Positions 54,052-64,000 of a stretch of DNA of 64,000 nucleotides are shown here, one piece after another. Under the pieces are notes generated by a model. The model worked only from the letters and a program-made list of their open reading frames with translations. It was not told the DNA's origin and made no database searches. The stretch is taken from assembly GCF_020707265.1 (NCBI RefSeq), contig NZ_JAJFEQ010000002.1:62001-126000 (forward strand), given 5' to 3'. This stretch comes from Massilia sp. IC2-477. GTDB taxonomy: Bacteria > Pseudomonadota > Gammaproteobacteria > Burkholderiales > Burkholderiaceae_D. The position numbers were made by a program, and so were the translations under genes. Position 1 is the stretch's first letter; every line of letters starts with the position of its first letter.

Positions 54052-55211
54052 ACCGCAGCGAGCGCGCCGGGCCGGTCGTCTGGACCGGCATCATCGCCGC
54101 TACCTGCCTGCTGCTGCTGGTCGTGCAGCAGATGCTGTGGCTGGCCCTGCCCTTCATCTTCGGCGGCGTGCTGCACTACATCCTGGTCGGGCCGATGCAG
54201 CGCCTGGTACGCGCCGGCTATGGCAGGAACAGCGCCGCGATGCTGGTCTGCCTGCTGTTCTTTGCCTTCCTCACGCTGGCCCTGACCGCGGCCTTCTCCT
54301 GGAGCCGCGGGCCGGAGGAAGAGTCGTGGGAACAGACGATCGGCCTGTACCTCGACGGCGGGATCGCCTTCGTGCACAACACGACGGCCCTGCTGGAAAA
54401 GAAGTTCCCGCTGCTGGCCGAGATGCACCTGACCTCGACCGTGAACACGGTGTTCCGCAATCTCACCGACAACTTCGCCGAAAAGCACCTGGGCGAGATC
54501 CTGGTGGCGCTGGCGACCTGGGTACCTTCGCTGCTGCTGGCGCCCTTCCTTACCTTCTTCTTCCTGCGCGACGGCCTGCGCTTCAAGAAGTTCCTGGCGC
54601 GCGCCGTGCCCAACGCCTATTTCGAACGGGCGCTCTACCTGCTGCACGAAGTGGACCAGACCGCGCGCCGCTACTTCGAAGGCCTGCTGAAACTCACCGT
54701 GCTCGACACCGCGGTGCTGGCGCTGGGCCTGTGGACGATCGGCGTGTCCTCGCCGCTGCTGCTCGGGCTGATGTCGGCGGTGCTGGCTTGGGTGCCTTTC
54801 GTGGGCTCGGTGGTTGGCTGTGTGCTGGTGGTGATCGTGGCCTCCACCGACGCCCCCAACAACCCCTTCATCGCCTATGGTGCGATCGGTGTGTTCGTGC
54901 TGGTGCGCCTGCTGGACGACTTCGTGTTCATGCCGCTGACGCTGGGCCGCAGCATCCGCGTGCATCCCCTGGTGACGGTCCTGATGATCTTCGTGGGCGG
55001 CGCGTTGGCCGGGGTGGTGGGGCTGATGCTGGTGTTGCCGCTGCTGGGCGTGGTGATGGTGGTGGGCGAGACCCTGGGGCGGCTGGTGACCAACCCGCGC
55101 CTGCGTGCGCGCCACCGCTATGCGCGGGCGCTGCGCACGCGCCAGGCCAGTGTGGACCTCGATATCGCACGCGAACGGCGCGGGGCGCCGACGCCCAACG
55201 CAGGGCTCTGA
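54048..55211 (+). CDS. AI-2E/PerM-family permease
   Basis: A 387-residue membrane protein of the AI-2E transporter (PerM/TqsA) family, with about eight helices: N-terminal VVWTGIIAATCLLLLVVQQM, central LAPFLTFFFLRDGLRFKKFL, and conserved C-terminal block LLGLMSAVLAWVPFVGSVVG plus LLDDFVFMPLTLGRSIRVHP. The start at 54048 overlaps the CNB gene by 4 bp. Members move diverse cargo (autoinducer-2, Na+/H+, other); the family name does not prove AI-2 transport. The C-terminal 35 residues are charged and cytoplasmic. Confidence 0.88.
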   Translation: MNRSERAGPVVWTGIIAATCLLLLVVQQMLWLALPFIFGGVLHYILVGPMQRLVRAGYGRNSAAMLVCLLFFAFLTLALTAAFSWSRGPEEESWEQTIGLYLDGGIAFVHNTTALLEKKFPLLAEMHLTSTVNTVFRNLTDNFAEKHLGEILVALATWVPSLLLAPFLTFFFLRDGLRFKKFLARAVPNAYFERALYLLHEVDQTARRYFEGLLKLTVLDTAVLALGLWTIGVSSPLLLGLMSAVLAWVPFVGSVVGCVLVVIVASTDAPNNPFIAYGAIGVFVLVRLLDDFVFMPLTLGRSIRVHPLVTVLMIFVGGALAGVVGLMLVLPLLGVVMVVGETLGRLVTNPRLRARHRYARALRTRQASVDLDIARERRGAPTPNAGL

Positions 55212-55215
55212 CGAA

Positions 55216-55239
55216 AAAACCGGCGCATGCGCGCCGGTT
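55216..55239. terminator. Bidirectional terminator between the permease and ygiQ
   Basis: Stem AACCGGCGC (55218-55226) with GCGCCGGTT (55231-55239), loop ATGC, A run on one side. Serves the convergent permease and ygiQ. Confidence 0.8.
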
Positions 55240-55242
55240 CGT

Positions 55243-57504
<2,262 letters not shown>

Positions 57505-57594
57505 TGGCCGGTATTGTACCGGAAAACCATTTTCGGGTCTCCCTCCCCTCCCAAAAATGGCTTAGTTATCAATGACTTGCTGATGAGCAGCGCT

Positions 57595-57879
57595 CTAGAT
57601 TCCCATATTGGAGAGCATGTTGCCAAGCTGACGCAGGCCGGCCGAGACGGTCGGGTGGTTCACGTTGAAGCGGGCCGCCAGCTCCTGGGTGCGCGAGGAC
57701 AGGCCGTAGGTGTTCTCGTCGCGCTGGTTTTCTTCGCGAAGCGCCAGGGCGCGGTCGATGTCGCCGTCGAGCTGGCGCAACAGGGTCTCCAGTTCCGGGT
57801 CAACGTCCCTGGTTTCCTGCAACTGGCGGTGCAGGGCTTTCAGGTGCGCTTTCAGGTTTGTATCATTCTCGTTCTGCAT
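57595..57879 (-). CDS. DUF4404 family protein
   Basis: A 94-residue helical protein matching DUF4404: LKAHLKALHRQLQETRDVDPE, then LLRQLDGDIDRAL and TQELAARFNVNHPTVSAGLRQL with the conserved HP segment, and the LxNMGI end. It starts MQNEND at 57879; longer frames belong to the overlapping VF530 gene. Function unknown. It lies 11 bp after VF530 and 90 bp before ygiQ. Confidence 0.85.
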   Translation of the reverse strand: MQNENDTNLKAHLKALHRQLQETRDVDPELETLLRQLDGDIDRALALREENQRDENTYGLSSRTQELAARFNVNHPTVSAGLRQLGNMLSNMGI

Positions 57880-57890
57880 AGTCGTTCTCG

Positions 57891-58118
57891 CTAGTTGGTG
57901 AAGCGGGTCTCGAGATACAGCTTCTCGACCTGATCGCGCGCCCACGGGGTACGGCGCAAAAACTTCAGGCTCGACTTGATGCTGGGGTCTTTCTGGAAGC
58001 AGTTGATGTCGATCCGGCGGCCGAGTCCATCCCAGCCGTAGTGATCGACGAGACGGGTTAACAGGGATTCTAAGGTAATACCGTGGAGAGACTGAACACT
58101 CATCGCTTGCTGTGCCAT
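57891..58118 (-). CDS. VF530-family DNA-binding protein (DUF2132)
   Basis: A 75-residue protein. [21 protein letters not shown], then [24 protein letters not shown] is the full VF530 signature, a small DNA-binding fold known from Vibrio structures. Two starts are possible (58118 MAQQAMSVQ or 58103 MSVQSLHG); neither has a clear ribosome site. The preceding terminator's U tail ends only 5 bp before the first start, so its promoter would have to overlap that hairpin or lie in the peptidase gene. Confidence 0.85.
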   Translation of the reverse strand: MAQQAMSVQSLHGITLESLLTRLVDHYGWDGLGRRIDINCFQKDPSIKSSLKFLRRTPWARDQVEKLYLETRFTN

Positions 58119-58122
58119 GCAT

Positions 58123-58156
58123 AAAAAAAGGGAACCATGCCAAAGGCATCGTTCCC
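58123..58156 (-). terminator. Terminator after the first M3 peptidase gene
   Basis: GGGAAC-c-ATGCC (58130-58141) pairs with GGCAT-c-GTTCCC (58145-58156), loop AAA, U tail from 58123-58129 on the minus strand, 51 bp past the stop. Confidence 0.88.
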
Positions 58157-58206
58157 CGATTTTACGTGAAGCCGGCCGGCCGCATGGCACGGCCGGCTTC
58201 GCGTGA

Positions 58207-60345
58207 TCACTCGCCAGTCAGGCCGCGGCGTTCCAGCAGCGGACGCACCTGCGCATCGCGGCCGCTGAAGTTGCGGTACATCTGCATCGCATCCAGCGTA
58301 CCGCCGCGCGACAGCAGGGTCTTGCGGAAGTGGTCGCCGTTCTTGCGGGTCAGGCCACCGTTCTCCTTGAACCAATTCACCGTATCGGCGTCCAGCTTCT
58401 CCGCCCACAGGTAACCGTAGTAGCCGGCCGAGTAGCCGCCCGAGAAGGTGTGCGAGAAGTAGGTGGTGCGGTAGCGCGGCGGCACCAGGTTGAAGTCGAC
58501 GCCGGCCTTTTTCAAGGCATCAGCCTCGAAGGACAGTACGTCGGTCGGGATCTGGTTCGGCGACAGCTGGTGCCAGGCCTGGTCCAGCAGCGAAGCCGCC
58601 AGGTACTCGGTGGTGCGGAAGCCTTCGTTGAACTGCTGCGAAGCCTGCACCTTGTCCAGCAGTTCCTTCGGCATCGGGGCGCCGGTCTGGTAATGCTTGG
58701 CGTAGTTGGCCAGCACTTCCGGCCAGGCCATCCACATCTCGTTCACCTGCGACGGGAACTCGACGTAGTCGCGCGGCACGCGCGAGCCCGAGAAGCGCGG
58801 GTATTTCACGTCCGAGAACATGCCGTGCAGCGCATGGCCGAACTCGTGGAAGGTGGTGCGCACTTCGTCGTAGGTCAGGAGCGTCGGCTCGCCGGCGGCC
58901 GGCTTGGCGATGTTCAGGTTGTTGGCGATCACCGGCTTGGTGCCCAGCAGCTTGGATTGCGGGACCCAGGCATTGGCCCAGGCGCCGCCGCGCTTGGTCG
59001 AACGCGCATACGGGTCGAAGGTGAAGATCGCGAGCTGCTTGCCGTCGTGGTCGAACACGTCGAACACGCGCACATCCGGGTCGTAGACCGGCAGGTCCTT
59101 GCGCTCCTTGAAGCTGATGCCGAATTCCTTGTTCGCCGCGAAGAACACGCCGTCCTGCAGCACGCGGTTCAGTTCGAAGTAAGGCTTGAGCTGGTTGGCA
59201 TCGAAAGCGTACTTGGCGGCGCGCACCTTGTCGCTGTAATAGCCCCAGTCCTGCGGGCCGGCCTTGAAGCCGCCGCCTTCGGCGTCGATCACCTTCTGGA
59301 TCTCCGCGGCTTCCTTCTTCGCATTGTTCACGGCCGGCTTGGCGAATTCCGCCAGCAGCTGGTTGACGGCGCCTGTGGTCTTGGCGGTCTGGTCTTCCAG
59401 GTTGTAGGCGGCGTGGTTCGGGTAGCCCAGCAGCGCGGCGCGTTCGGCGCGCAGCTTGGCGATCTTCAGCACCACGTCGCGGTTATCGAATTCACCGCCG
59501 CGCGAACCGCGCGCCAGCGACGCGGCCAGCAGCTTTTCGCGGGTGGCGCGGTTGGTCAGGACCGACAGGCCGGCCTGCTGGGTGGTGTTCACCACCGGGA
59601 TCACGAACTTGCCGTCCATGCCGCGCTTCTTGCCTTCCGCGGCGGCGGCGTCGATCTGCTTGTCCGACATGCCGGCCAGTTCGGCGCGGGTGTCGACCAC
59701 CAGGGCCGAGGCGTTGGCTTCCTTCAGGACGTTCTGCGCGAATTGGGTCGACAGCGCGGCCAGCTGTCCGTTCATTTCCTTCAGCTTCTGCTTGTCGGCA
59801 TCCGACAGCTTGGCGCCGGCGCGCACGAAATCGGTGTGGTAGCGCTCGATCAGGTACTGCGATTCCGCGTCCAGGCCCAGCTTGGTGCGGCGGTCGTACA
59901 GCGACTTGATGCGCGCGTACAGCTTCGGGTTCAAGCGGATCGCATCGTTGTGGGCCGACAGCTTCGGTGCGTTTTCCTTGGCGAGGGCGATCAGGGTGTC
60001 GTTGGTGTAGGAGCCGCTCAGGGTGCCGAAAGCGGCGCCGACACGGTTCATCAGCTGGCCCGAACGCTCCATCGCCACGATGGTGTTCTCGAACGTCGGG
60101 GTGGCCTTGCTGTTGGCGATCTTCTCGATCTCCGCCGCTTCCTGGCGCATCGCTTCGGCAAAGGCCGGCGCGAAGTGTTCGTTCCTGATCTTGTCCCAGG
60201 CCGGGTATTGGAACGGCAGGATGCTCGGCTTGGCGAAGGGGTTAGAGGCTTCGAGCATGGAGGCCGGAGCAGTGGGTGCAGCAACTGCGGCCAGGCTCGA
60301 GACGGCGCTGGCGGCGGCAACCAGGAAGATGTGTGGACGGTGCAT
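58207..60345 (-). CDS. Exported M3-family oligopeptidase, copy 1
   Basis: A 712-residue zinc metallopeptidase of family M3A (Dcp/oligopeptidase A type), cutting short peptides. Signal peptide residues 1-23 ([19 protein letters not shown]), so probably periplasmic, while E. coli PrlC and Dcp lack one or vary. Zinc site HEFGH at 500-504 ([15 protein letters not shown]) with the downstream Glu in PSQVNEMW. Substrate-hinge Tyr/Gly region [20 protein letters not shown]. It is last in a run of three paralogues on the minus strand with short gaps, ending at a terminator. Confidence 0.94.
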   Translation of the reverse strand: MHRPHIFLVAAASAVSSLAAVAAPTAPASMLEASNPFAKPSILPFQYPAWDKIRNEHFAPAFAEAMRQEAAEIEKIANSKATPTFENTIVAMERSGQLMNRVGAAFGTLSGSYTNDTLIALAKENAPKLSAHNDAIRLNPKLYARIKSLYDRRTKLGLDAESQYLIERYHTDFVRAGAKLSDADKQKLKEMNGQLAALSTQFAQNVLKEANASALVVDTRAELAGMSDKQIDAAAAEGKKRGMDGKFVIPVVNTTQQAGLSVLTNRATREKLLAASLARGSRGGEFDNRDVVLKIAKLRAERAALLGYPNHAAYNLEDQTAKTTGAVNQLLAEFAKPAVNNAKKEAAEIQKVIDAEGGGFKAGPQDWGYYSDKVRAAKYAFDANQLKPYFELNRVLQDGVFFAANKEFGISFKERKDLPVYDPDVRVFDVFDHDGKQLAIFTFDPYARSTKRGGAWANAWVPQSKLLGTKPVIANNLNIAKPAAGEPTLLTYDEVRTTFHEFGHALHGMFSDVKYPRFSGSRVPRDYVEFPSQVNEMWMAWPEVLANYAKHYQTGAPMPKELLDKVQASQQFNEGFRTTEYLAASLLDQAWHQLSPNQIPTDVLSFEADALKKAGVDFNLVPPRYRTTYFSHTFSGGYSAGYYGYLWAEKLDADTVNWFKENGGLTRKNGDHFRKTLLSRGGTLDAMQMYRNFSGRDAQVRPLLERRGLTGE

Positions 60346-60409
60346 ATTGCCCTCGTTTTGGTTATGGAAAGTTATACGGGAGCCGCCTGGGCGACTCCCG
60401 GGACTACGC

Positions 60410-62521
60410 TCAGTTCAAACCGCGGCGTTCCAGCAGCGGCTCGATCACCGGATCGCGACCGCGGAAGTCGCGGTACATCTGCACCGCATCCATGGTGCCG
60501 CCTTTCGACAGCACCATGGTGCGGAAGCGGTCGCCGTTCTTGCGCTGCAGGCCGCCGTTTTCCTTGAACCATTCGCCGGCGTCGGCGTCCAGGCGCTCGG
60601 CCCACAGGTAGCTGTAGTAGCCGGCCGAGTAGCCGCCCGAGAAGGCGTGCGAGAAGTAGGTCGAGCTGTAGCGCGGCGGGACCGGCGCGAAGTCCAGGCC
60701 CGCCTCCTTCAGGGCCTGCTCTTCGAAGCTCTTCACGTCAGCCGGGATGGCCTTCGAGCCGAGCTGGTGCCAGCGCTGGTCGATCACGGCCGCGGCCAGG
60801 TACTCGGTGGTGCGGTAGCCTTCATTGAAGCGCTGCGAGGCGCGCAGCTTGTCCAGCAGCTCTTTCGGCATCGCTTCGCCGGTCTGGTAGTGCTTCGCAT
60901 AATTGGCCAGCACTTCCGGCCAGGCCATCCACATCTCGTACACCTGCGAAGGCAGCTCGACATAGTCGCGCGGCACGCTGGTACCCGAGAAGCGCGGGTA
61001 CTTCACTTTCGAGAACCAGCCATGGGTGCCGTGGCCGAATTCGTGGAAGGTGGTGCGCACCTCGTCCCAGCTGAGCAGGGTCGGCTCGCCCGGCGCCGGC
61101 TTGGCCAGGTTCAGGTTGTTGGTGATGACCGGCTTGTCGCCCAGCAGGGTGCTCTGGCTGACCAGGGCGCTCATCCAGGCGCCGCCGCGCTTGTTCGGGC
61201 GCGCGTACGGGTCGAGCACGAAGATCGCCAGGTGGGCGCCGTTCTCTTCGAAGACGTCGTACACGCGCACGTCGGCGTCGTACACCGGCAGGTCCTTGCG
61301 CTGCTTGAAGGTGATGCCCCACAGCTTGTTGGCGGCGAAGAAGGCGCCGTCGTTCAGCACGCGGTCGAGTTCGAAATACGGCTTCAACTGGTTGGCGTCG
61401 AAGGCGTACTTGGCGGCGCGCACCTTGTCGCTGTAGAAGTTCCAGTCATACGCGGCGACCTTGAAATTGCCCTTCTCCGCGTCGATCACTCCCTGGATCT
61501 CGGCAGCTTCCTTCTTCGCGTTTCGCACCGCGGGCGCGGCCAGGTCGGACAGCAGCTTGTTGACGGCGGTGGTGTCCTTGGCGGTCTGGTCTTCCAGCGA
61601 GTAGGCGGCGTGGCTGCTGTAGCCCAGCAGCTCGGCGCGCTCGGCGCGCAGCTTGGCCAGCTGCAGCACGATGTCGCGGTTGTCGAATTCACCGCCGCGC
61701 GAACCGCGCACCGTCGAGATCGACAGCAGCTTCTCGCGGGTGCCGCGATTGCTCAGCTGCGACAGCGGACCCTGTTGGGTCGTGTTCACCACCGGGATCA
61801 CGAACTTGCCGTCCAGGCCGCGCTTCTTCGCTTCGGCGGCGGCGGCCACGATGGCCTTCTCCGGCAGGCCGGCCAGCTCTTCGCGGGTGTCGACCACGAA
61901 GGCCGAGGCGTTCACTTCCTTCAGCACGTTCTGGCTGAACTGGGTCTGCAGCGCCGCCAGCTTGCTGTTGTACGCGCGCAGCTTGTCCTTGTCGGCGCTG
62001 GAGAGCTTGGCGCCGGCGCGCACGAAGTCCTTGTGGTAGCGCTCGATCAGGTAGGTCGATTCGGCGTCCAGGCCCAGCTTGGCGCGCTTGGCGTACAGGG
62101 TCTGGATGCGCTGGAACAGCTTCGGATTCAGGCGGATCGCGTCGCCGTGGGCGGCGAGCTTGGGCGCCAGTTCCTTGTCCAGGGCCTGCAGGGTGTCGTT
62201 GGTGTAGGAACCGACCAGGGCCGAAAACACCGAGGAAACGCGGTTCAGCAGGCGCCCCGAACGCTCCATTGCGACAATGGTGTTCTCGAAGGTCGGCGCA
62301 GCCTTGTTGTTGGCGATGGCGTCGATTTCGCGCGCCTGCTCGCGCATGCCTTCGTCGAAAGCGGGCGCGAAGTGCTCGTCCCTGATCTTGTCGAAGGCCG
62401 GGTAGCCGTACTGGAGGGTGCTCGGCTTGGCGAAGGGGTTGGACGCGTCGAGCGGTGCGGCATAGGCCAGGTTGGCCATCGCGACGCTGGCCGCGATCAG
62501 GAGCATACGGGGACGATTCAT
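60410..62521 (-). CDS. Exported M3-family oligopeptidase, copy 2
   Basis: A 703-residue M3A metallopeptidase with a signal peptide (MLLIAASVAMANLAYAAP). The zinc motif HEFGHGTHG is at 493-497 and onward; the copy differs here from HEFGHALHG in copies 1 and 3. SQVYEMW replaces SQVNEMW at the third ligand region, the Glu being kept. The C-terminus is [20 protein letters not shown]. The ATG at 62521 gives the signal peptide; the longer frame is not homologous. Copies are clearly related along their whole length, pointing to tandem duplication. Confidence 0.94.
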   Translation of the reverse strand: MNRPRMLLIAASVAMANLAYAAPLDASNPFAKPSTLQYGYPAFDKIRDEHFAPAFDEGMREQAREIDAIANNKAAPTFENTIVAMERSGRLLNRVSSVFSALVGSYTNDTLQALDKELAPKLAAHGDAIRLNPKLFQRIQTLYAKRAKLGLDAESTYLIERYHKDFVRAGAKLSSADKDKLRAYNSKLAALQTQFSQNVLKEVNASAFVVDTREELAGLPEKAIVAAAAEAKKRGLDGKFVIPVVNTTQQGPLSQLSNRGTREKLLSISTVRGSRGGEFDNRDIVLQLAKLRAERAELLGYSSHAAYSLEDQTAKDTTAVNKLLSDLAAPAVRNAKKEAAEIQGVIDAEKGNFKVAAYDWNFYSDKVRAAKYAFDANQLKPYFELDRVLNDGAFFAANKLWGITFKQRKDLPVYDADVRVYDVFEENGAHLAIFVLDPYARPNKRGGAWMSALVSQSTLLGDKPVITNNLNLAKPAPGEPTLLSWDEVRTTFHEFGHGTHGWFSKVKYPRFSGTSVPRDYVELPSQVYEMWMAWPEVLANYAKHYQTGEAMPKELLDKLRASQRFNEGYRTTEYLAAAVIDQRWHQLGSKAIPADVKSFEEQALKEAGLDFAPVPPRYSSTYFSHAFSGGYSAGYYSYLWAERLDADAGEWFKENGGLQRKNGDRFRTMVLSKGGTMDAVQMYRDFRGRDPVIEPLLERRGLN

Positions 62522-62560
62522 GGTGTCTCGGATAATGATTGGACTACGTTGATACACGCC

Positions 62561-62601
62561 CGTCCTGTGCTGCCAGGCTTGTGGCCCGGCAGCACAGGAC
62601 G
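62561..62601. repeat. Strong intercistronic hairpin between M3 copies 2 and 3
   Basis: CGTCCTGTGCTGCC (62561-62574) pairs perfectly with GGCAGCACAGGACG (62588-62601), 13-nt loop, no U tail on either strand. Possible mRNA processing or stability element in a shared transcript. Confidence 0.6.
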
Positions 62602-62627
62602 CGGCGCAGGAAAGCCGGGTGAGCGGC

Positions 62628-63998
62628 TCAGTTTCCGGTGAGGCCGCGGCGTTCCAGCAGCGGCTCGATGACCGGGTCGCGGCCGCGGAAGTCGCGGAAC
62701 AGGTCCATCGCATCGGCGCTGCCGCCGCGCGACAGCAGGGTCTTGCGGAAGTGGTCGCCGTTCTTGCGCGACAGGCCGCCGCTCTGCGTGAACCACTGCA
62801 CCGTATCGGCGTCGAGCTTTTCGCTCCACAGGTAGGCGTAGTAGCCGGCCGAGTAGCCGCCGTTCATCGAGTGCGAGAAGTAGGTCGTGCGGTAGCGCGG
62901 CGGCACCGGGGCAAAGTCGACGCCCGCGTCCTTCAGCGCCTTGGCCTCGAAGGCCAGCACGTCGCTCGGGATCTGCGACGGCTTGAGCTGGTGCCAGCGC
63001 TGGTCGAGCAGCGAGGCGGCCAGGTACTCGGTGGTCATGTAGCCCTGGTTGAACTTCTTGGAAGCGACCACCTTGTCCAGCAGCTCTTTCGGCATCGGCG
63101 CGCCGGTCTGGTGGTGCTTCGCGTAATTGGCCAGCACTTCCGGCCAGATCGCCCACATCTCGTTGACCTGCGACGGATACTCGACGAAGTCGCGCGGCAC
63201 GTTGGTGCCCGAGAAGTGCGGGTACTTCACGTTCGAGAACATGCCGTGCAGCGCGTGGCCGAACTCGTGGAAGGCGGTGCGCACTTCGTCGTAGGTCAGC
63301 AGCGTCGGCTCGCCCTGGGGCGGCTTCGGAATGTTCAGGTGGTTGCCGACCACCGGGCGCTTGGCCAGCAGGTGAGACTGCGACACGTATTCGTTCATCC
63401 AGGCGCCGCCCTGCTTGTTGCCGCGGGCGTAGGGGTCGAAGATGAAGATCGCCAGCTGTTTGCCGTCGTGATCGAATACATCGAAGGTGCGCACGTCCGG
63501 ATCGTACACCGGCAGGTCCTTGCGCTCCTTGAAGGTGATGCCGTATTCCTTGGTGGCGGCAAAGAACACGCCGTCCACCAGCACGCGGTTCAGTTCAAAG
63601 TAGGGGCGCAGCTGGTTCTCGTCGAAGTTGTACTTCGCGGCGCGCACCTTGTCCTGGTAGATCGGCCAGTCGTACGCGGCGACCTGGAAGCCGCCCCGCT
63701 CCTTGTCGATGATCTTCTGGATTTCGAGCGCTTCCTTCTTCGCGTTGTTCACCGCGGGCTTGGCCAGCTCGGCCAGCAGCTTGTTGACGGCGGCCGGATT
63801 CTTGGCGGTTTCCAGTTCCTGCGAATAGGCGGCGTAGCTCGGGTAGCCCAGCAGCGCCGCGCGTTCGGCGCGCAGCCTGACCAGCTTGAGCACCAGGTCG
63901 CGCGAATCATACTGGCCGCCGCGGCTGCCGCGGTTCAGGGACGCGGCCATCAGGCGCTCGCGGGTCTTGCGGTCGGTGAGGCTGGACAGCGCCGGCTG
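62628..63998 (-). CDS. M3-family oligopeptidase, copy 3 (5' end outside window)
   Basis: Partial: the frame stays open to the window edge (QPALSSLTDRKTRERL precedes MAASLNRGSRGG and aligns with the same place in copies 1 and 2), so the Met at 63950 is internal. About 250 residues plus the signal are missing. The zinc motif [12 protein letters not shown] and PSQVNEMW are intact. The end [22 protein letters not shown] matches copy 1. It stands first of the visible three in transcription order. Confidence 0.93.
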   Translation of the reverse strand, partial: QPALSSLTDRKTRERLMAASLNRGSRGGQYDSRDLVLKLVRLRAERAALLGYPSYAAYSQELETAKNPAAVNKLLAELAKPAVNNAKKEALEIQKIIDKERGGFQVAAYDWPIYQDKVRAAKYNFDENQLRPYFELNRVLVDGVFFAATKEYGITFKERKDLPVYDPDVRTFDVFDHDGKQLAIFIFDPYARGNKQGGAWMNEYVSQSHLLAKRPVVGNHLNIPKPPQGEPTLLTYDEVRTAFHEFGHALHGMFSNVKYPHFSGTNVPRDFVEYPSQVNEMWAIWPEVLANYAKHHQTGAPMPKELLDKVVASKKFNQGYMTTEYLAASLLDQRWHQLKPSQIPSDVLAFEAKALKDAGVDFAPVPPRYRTTYFSHSMNGGYSAGYYAYLWSEKLDADTVQWFTQSGGLSRKNGDHFRKTLLSRGGSADAMDLFRDFRGRDPVIEPLLERRGLTGN

Positions 63999-64000
63999 GC

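Noticed and set aside
54048..55211. Autoinducer-2 signalling system
   Set aside because: Only the family name of the permease suggests it; no luxS, lsr or receptor gene is in the window.
58330..62641. Long plus-strand frames (745 and 872 codons) opposite the M3 peptidase genes
   Set aside because: Their similarity to each other only mirrors the similarity of the M3 paralogues on the other strand.

Overview
The window is about 64 kb of GC-rich bacterial chromosome. Gene content and protein flavour point to a betaproteobacterium of the Oxalobacteraceae, most like Massilia/Telluria. The support is a GTP-type PEP carboxykinase, ssb next to uvrA, RdgC, a YgiQ radical-SAM protein, two TonB receptors, a secreted subtilase and a secreted cyanophycinase. 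This placement is inferred from protein character, not from a database search. There is no phage, integrase, insertion sequence or CRISPR array.

Layout. 1-5.0 kb: glycan or cell-envelope genes. These are the tail of an N,N-dimethylformamidase-like protein, a GT9 glycosyltransferase followed by a decayed copy of its own 3' end and 37-bp repeats, and a translationally coupled minus-strand set DUF4254-GT2-GT9. 5.2-7.4 kb: an MFS permease and the peroxidase Ohr, with twin palindromic operators. 7.6-14.2 kb: a beta-glucoside module. A LacI repressor diverges from a tightly packed operon of GH1 beta-glucosidase, glucokinase, MFS permease, exported UPF0303 protein and Gfo/Idh/MocA oxidoreductase. 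14.2-16.7 kb: an MsbA-type ABC exporter and a disordered protein with one EF-hand. 17.0-23.0 kb: a complete six-gene Mrp Na+/H+ antiporter operon with MrpB fused to MrpA. 23.2-25.9 kb: a secreted HAF-repeat protein and a DUF1993 gene in a lower-GC patch. 26.0-29.8 kb: divergent ssb and uvrA.

30.0-37.7 kb holds the most notable locus, a divergon that looks like a complete system for feeding on external cyanophycin. On one side are an RpiR-type regulator, a TonB receptor and an exported cyanophycinase. On the other are a zinc dipeptide hydrolase of the aspartoacylase/CphZ type and a YfcC-type permease. 37.8-46.8 kb: DUF2214, pckG, a 2-hydroxyacid dehydrogenase, a short asparaginase-like protein, catalase, and rdgC downstream of dinB, which has a near-consensus LexA box. 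47-51.3 kb: a secreted S8 protease with a PPC domain, and a second TonB receptor.

51.6-52.1 kb: a tRNA-Val/tRNA-Asp operon followed by a densely palindromic element lying between two terminators. 52.2-58.1 kb: a diguanylate cyclase, a cyclic-nucleotide-binding protein coupled to an AI-2E/PerM-type permease, YgiQ, DUF4404 and VF530. 58.2 kb to the end: three tandem exported M3 metallopeptidases, the last cut by the window edge. Together with the subtilase, the cyanophycinase and the TonB receptors, this suggests an organism that degrades polymers and peptides outside the cytoplasm and imports the products.
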